Assembly (NCBI GenBank): GCA_041685075.1
Contig: JAWLGN010000241.1
Span: forward strand, 1 to 8,354
From: JAMCRM01 sp041685075
Lineage (GTDB): Bacteria > Acidobacteriota > Terriglobia > Bryobacterales > Bryobacteraceae
Reading direction: 5' to 3'
DNA: 8,354 bases
Shown here: positions 6,116 to 8,354 of the stretch, piece after piece
How positions within the stretch are numbered: the stretch's first letter is position 1
Layout of the letters: every line of letters begins with the position of its first letter
Position numbers and translations under genes: made by a program
The notes under the pieces: generated by a model
Seen by the model: only the letters and a program-made list of their open reading frames with translations
What the model was told of the DNA's origin: nothing
Database searches by the model: none

Positions 6116-7090
6116 ATGGCAGGGTCCACCCATTCTGCGGAACACAGGCGCCTGCCGCGGCGGGGTGGGGCTCTCTGGCTGGCCATCTTCGCCCTGTTGC
6201 TGCCGGCCGCGGAGGCGCCGCCCTCGCGCGAGGAGATTATCTCCGGGATGAAGGAGTTCCAGCAGGAACTCGGCTTTCCGCAAACCCGTAACTTCGAGAA
6301 ACACTCCGGAGAGGTGGAAGCGTTTCACCGGTGCTACTTCACCGGGAAGCTCACGCTGCCCACTTCCTACGAGGAACTCGACCTGCGGCAGGGCGCCTGC
6401 ACGGTCGACCCGGAGAAGTACGACGTGTTTTTCTACCGCATCGAGGCGGTGGCCAGCGGGAAGGCTCCGGTCACCGCTTCGCTGGCCGGCGCCTCTGTGG
6501 AGCGGCTGATGGTGGTGGTTCCGCACGAAGATTTTCACGCCCACAAGCAGGTGCGCAAGGCGCCCGCGGCGGCCGCGGAGGCCGTAACCACGCTGGCGGG
6601 GTTTCTCACTGCCGCGGAGTTCGCCCGCCGGCGCTTCGGCGAGGACTCCCAGATTCACCGCAACCTGGTGCAGGAAGCCGAGCTCTTTCTGCAGAAAGCG
6701 GAGATCGTCAACCGCTATTACGAGGTGCTCAGCCGGTTGTATGAAAGGGTGCGCCGGAAGAAGGATGTGAGCCGCGAGGCTGCGCTCGAAGAGAAACGGC
6801 GGCTGTTTCTGGAACTCGAACGGGAGTGCCGGGCCATCCCGGCCGATCCGGTTTCTTTCAATAAGTGCCCCGGGGCGTTTAATAACGCCGGCTTGGCTTT
6901 CGACCGCACTTACACCGCCACTTACCCGGCAGCTTACGAGTTGTATCTGGCGCATGGCCGCGATGCGCGCGCAACGCTCGCGGCGCTCCAGGATGCGCTC
7001 ACACCGCCGCCCGCTTCCGAGGGGCAGGCGGCGGCGCGGCTACGCGAACTGGCGGGCCGGCGCGCCGGCTCAGCGGGGCCGGCTCAGTGA
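6116..7090 (+). CDS. Predicted exported HExxH zinc metallopeptidase (COG4324/PF10023 aminopeptidase-like)
   Basis: This 324-residue protein has a basic N-terminus and hydrophobic stretch (ALWLAIFALLLPAAEA, about 19-34) resembling a signal peptide, so it probably works in the periplasm. The core holds RLMVVVPHEDFHAHKQ, with HEDFH at 137-141 matching the zincin motif HExxH. Glu155 lies 14 residues later, about where the predicted aminopeptidases of COG4324/PF10023 carry the third zinc ligand (there in FNExFA). A charged helical region follows (about 183-245, coiled-coil-like). Then comes FNNAGLAFDRTYTATYPAAYELYLAHGRDARATLAAL (256-292), which recalls the NNA-x-Y segment and C-terminal helix of that family. 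The FNE context is replaced by AAE, so it is a divergent member. ATG 6116 has GGAAGGA 10 nt upstream. The gene lies 27 bp after the permease, probably co-transcribed. Its last 21 bases overlap the convergent HEAT gene. Substrate unknown; activity not established. Confidence 0.65.
   Translation: MAGSTHSAEHRRLPRRGGALWLAIFALLLPAAEAPPSREEIISGMKEFQQELGFPQTRNFEKHSGEVEAFHRCYFTGKLTLPTSYEELDLRQGACTVDPEKYDVFFYRIEAVASGKAPVTASLAGASVERLMVVVPHEDFHAHKQVRKAPAAAAEAVTTLAGFLTAAEFARRRFGEDSQIHRNLVQEAELFLQKAEIVNRYYEVLSRLYERVRRKKDVSREAALEEKRRLFLELERECRAIPADPVSFNKCPGAFNNAGLAFDRTYTATYPAAYELYLAHGRDARATLAALQDALTPPPASEGQAAARLRELAGRRAGSAGPAQ
7056..7069. repeat. 14-bp perfect palindrome at the convergent gene ends
   Basis: GCCGGCGCGCCGGC is fully self-complementary and could fold as a 5-bp stem with a 4-nt loop. 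It lies just past the HEAT-gene stop (7070) and inside the last codons of the peptidase-like gene. An adjoining 10-bp direct repeat GCCGGCTCAG occurs at 7064-7073 and 7078-7087. The position suggests a bidirectional stop or mRNA 3'-end structure, but there is no T-run on either side. Confidence 0.35.
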
Positions 7091-7786
7091 GACTTCGGCG
7101 GCGATGACGCCGTGCATGGCGGCCAGCCGCACGGGCTTGGGAATATCTTCGCCGGCCAGCCGGTTATACAGATCGAACGCCTGGCCGCGCTCGCCCTTTG
7201 CGAGCAGCCCTTCGGCGCAGACCACGCCGCCGGCAGCCACGGCCGTGCGCAGGGCGCCCTTGGTCTGGGCCAGGGCATCGAGCAGCGCCTTGGCCGCCTG
7301 CGCTCCGCTGATGCTGCCCAACGCTGCGGCGGCGGCCTTCGCTACTTCGGGGTCGCTGCCGCGCAGAAGTTTGGCCAGCGCACCGACGGCCTGGGCATCC
7401 TTCCGGAACCCGATGGTGTTGATGGCGCCCACCAGTTGCGGGCCTTTCAGGCGGGGCAGGGCGGCGCGCAGCGCTTCGTCGGCCGCCGGGCCGGGCATCG
7501 GCTCGAGGCCATAGCGCGCGTAATGGCCGAGCTGCGGATGGTCGAGCAGCGCGGCCAGGGCCGGCACGGCAGCCGCGGTGCCCTTGTGCGCCAGGCGCTG
7601 GCAGGCCTTGGCTTTCTGGAAGACCGTCCCTTCAGGGTTCTGGAGCAGCTTGATGAGTTCCGGCTCGCCGAGCCCGTCGACCGCTCCGGTCTGGTACTCC
7701 GTCGGAATCGGCGGTTTCGGCCGCGGCTTCATCACGCGCCGCGCGGGTGCCTTTTGGGGAGCAGCGCTCTGTGCGGTGTTTTGCAT
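7070..7786 (-). CDS. HEAT-repeat protein, short form
   Basis: This 238-residue protein starts with a disordered, Pro/Ala/Lys-rich segment (1-30) and continues as helical HEAT/Armadillo-like repeats. Examples are FQKAKACQRLAHKGTAAAVPALAALL (56-81), a HYARYGLEPMPGPAADEALRAAL unit (88-110), LVGAINTIGFRKDAQAVGALAKLL (118-141) and VAKAAAAALGSISGAQAAKALLDAL (148-172). Such alpha-solenoids serve as protein-binding scaffolds; no catalytic residues are seen. The FQKAKACQRLA and HYARYGLEP stretches recall a HEAT family common in Planctomycetota, Verrucomicrobiota and Bryobacterales beside Gfo/Idh/MocA oxidoreductases, exactly its setting here. As I remember that family, proteins often continue with many more repeats after the PKPVRLAA segment (217-223). 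This one stops 15 residues later, so it may be truncated. A strong Shine-Dalgarno AGAGGAGA precedes ATG 7786. No signal peptide is evident. The gene lies 22 bp downstream of the oxidoreductase and overlaps the convergent peptidase-like gene by 21 bp. Confidence 0.85.
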   Translation of the reverse strand: MQNTAQSAAPQKAPARRVMKPRPKPPIPTEYQTGAVDGLGEPELIKLLQNPEGTVFQKAKACQRLAHKGTAAAVPALAALLDHPQLGHYARYGLEPMPGPAADEALRAALPRLKGPQLVGAINTIGFRKDAQAVGALAKLLRGSDPEVAKAAAAALGSISGAQAAKALLDALAQTKGALRTAVAAGGVVCAEGLLAKGERGQAFDLYNRLAGEDIPKPVRLAAMHGVIAAEVSLSRPR

Positions 7787-7808
7787 CGTCGATCTCCTCT
7801 GTTCTCGG

Positions 7809-8354
7809 CTAAATGCGCCACGGTTCCCGCAGGGCCCGCGACTGCATGCGGTTGGCCTCGGGGTCGTTCACGAACTCCTGCTTGGCCGGATCCCAGGTGA
7901 GCTTGCGGCCCAGTTGGAAGGCGATGAACGCCGCGTGGCAGGTGATGTGGGAGTTGCCCACCACGTCGCCGTTAGCCTTGGGCTGCTTGCGCGACTTGAT
8001 GCAGTTGAGCCAGTCCTGGGTGTGGTAGGCCAGGGCCAGGCGCGCTTCGGTGGTGGGGCGGAGTTCGGAGCGCAGGTTCTCGGAGACTTCGATCCTGCCG
8101 CTGTCGCCGGTTTCCACCCACCCGTTATCGCCCTCGAAGCGGACGGTGCAGGAACCCAGGCCCAGGCGGCCGTCCCAGCCCTCATCCACCATCTCCAGGC
8201 GAATGCCGTTGGCGAAGCGGCAGTGGACGGCGTAGATACCGCCATCGCCGGGACCCTCGGGCACGAACTCGACCGGCTGCGTGTCGTCGGTCTGGGCGGC
8301 CCAGTGGCACAGGTCCACGGTATGGGATCCCCACTCGAGGATGCCGCCGCCGTG
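7809..8354 (-). CDS. Gfo/Idh/MocA-family oxidoreductase, C-terminal part
   Basis: These are the last 181 codons and stop (TAG at 7811-7809) of a gene entering from the right edge; the frame is open to the edge, so no start is seen. The visible part begins GGGILEWGSHTVDLCHWAAQ, which matches the conserved WG-H-x-D-W segment of the second domain in this NAD(P)-dependent dehydrogenase superfamily. It goes on to a beta-sheet region (about FANGIRLEMVDEGWDGRLGLGSCTVRFEGDNGWVE) and ends with HTQDWLNCIKSRKQPKANGDVVGNSHITCHAAFIAFQLGRKLTWDPAKQEFVNDPEANR. This C-terminus, with D-W-x-C-I-K-S-R and LTWDPAKQEF, is typical of the large paralogous group in Planctomycetota and Bryobacterales, often exported with a Tat signal and thought to act on sugars or sugar acids. 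The Rossmann domain and any signal lie outside the window, so cofactor and substrate cannot be judged. It forms a minus-strand operon with the HEAT gene, 22 bp downstream. Confidence 0.92.
   Translation of the reverse strand, partial: HGGGILEWGSHTVDLCHWAAQTDDTQPVEFVPEGPGDGGIYAVHCRFANGIRLEMVDEGWDGRLGLGSCTVRFEGDNGWVETGDSGRIEVSENLRSELRPTTEARLALAYHTQDWLNCIKSRKQPKANGDVVGNSHITCHAAFIAFQLGRKLTWDPAKQEFVNDPEANRMQSRALREPWRI

Noticed and set aside
4886..6955. Long antisense open frame of 689 codons
   Set aside because: It lies opposite two well-supported plus-strand genes and encodes a low-complexity His/Arg/Gly-rich product, typical of antisense frames in GC-rich DNA.
7809..8318. A complete short gene starting at the GTG at 8318
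   Set aside because: The same frame continues without a stop to the right edge and encodes the conserved WGSH segment there, so the gene is a fragment of a longer oxidoreductase.

Overview
The window looks like a chromosomal piece of a GC-rich, free-living bacterium, most likely an acidobacterium of the Bryobacterales/Solibacterales type. Planctomycetota or Verrucomicrobiota are less likely alternatives. The guess rests on the Gfo/Idh/MocA oxidoreductase next to a HEAT-repeat protein at the right end, a pairing I associate with those groups, and on strong G/C bias at third codon positions. No rRNA or other marker gene is present, so taxonomy is inference.

Left third (1-3329, minus strand): the promoter-proximal part of a type I-G (formerly I-U) CRISPR-Cas operon. 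cas3 is the first gene. It carries the family's hallmark inverted layout, with the helicase first and the HD nuclease at the C-terminus. It is followed, with a one-base TGATG stop/start overlap, by csx17 (Cas8-like large subunit), which runs off the left edge. The remaining subunits (csb1/Cas7, csb2/Cas5-Cas6), the adaptation genes and the CRISPR array are not in the window; if present they should lie further left. Cas3 and Csx17 would act together in interference: Csx17 in target binding by Cascade, Cas3 in unwinding and shredding DNA.

Boundary (3330-3741): about 410 bp without a convincing gene, visibly richer in A+T than its flanks. It holds a plausible promoter for cas3 and several inverted repeats. 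It separates the CRISPR operon from unrelated genes.

Middle and right: a TerC-family membrane protein (minus strand) is divergent from an NCS1-type nucleobase permease (plus strand). The gap between them holds a degenerate GC-rich tandem repeat of about 38 bp, whose last copy has become a hairpin followed by a T-run just in front of the permease gene. The permease is followed 27 bp later by an exported HExxH metallopeptidase-like protein, and the two probably form an operon. That gene converges on, and overlaps by 21 bp, a short HEAT-repeat protein. The HEAT gene lies downstream of a Gfo/Idh/MocA oxidoreductase gene cut by the right edge; these two form a minus-strand operon.

The strongest biological signal is the type I-G CRISPR-Cas locus. 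It belongs to a known subtype, not a new one. The less explained parts are the cas upstream region, the tandem repeat/attenuator-like leader, and the apparently shortened HEAT protein.
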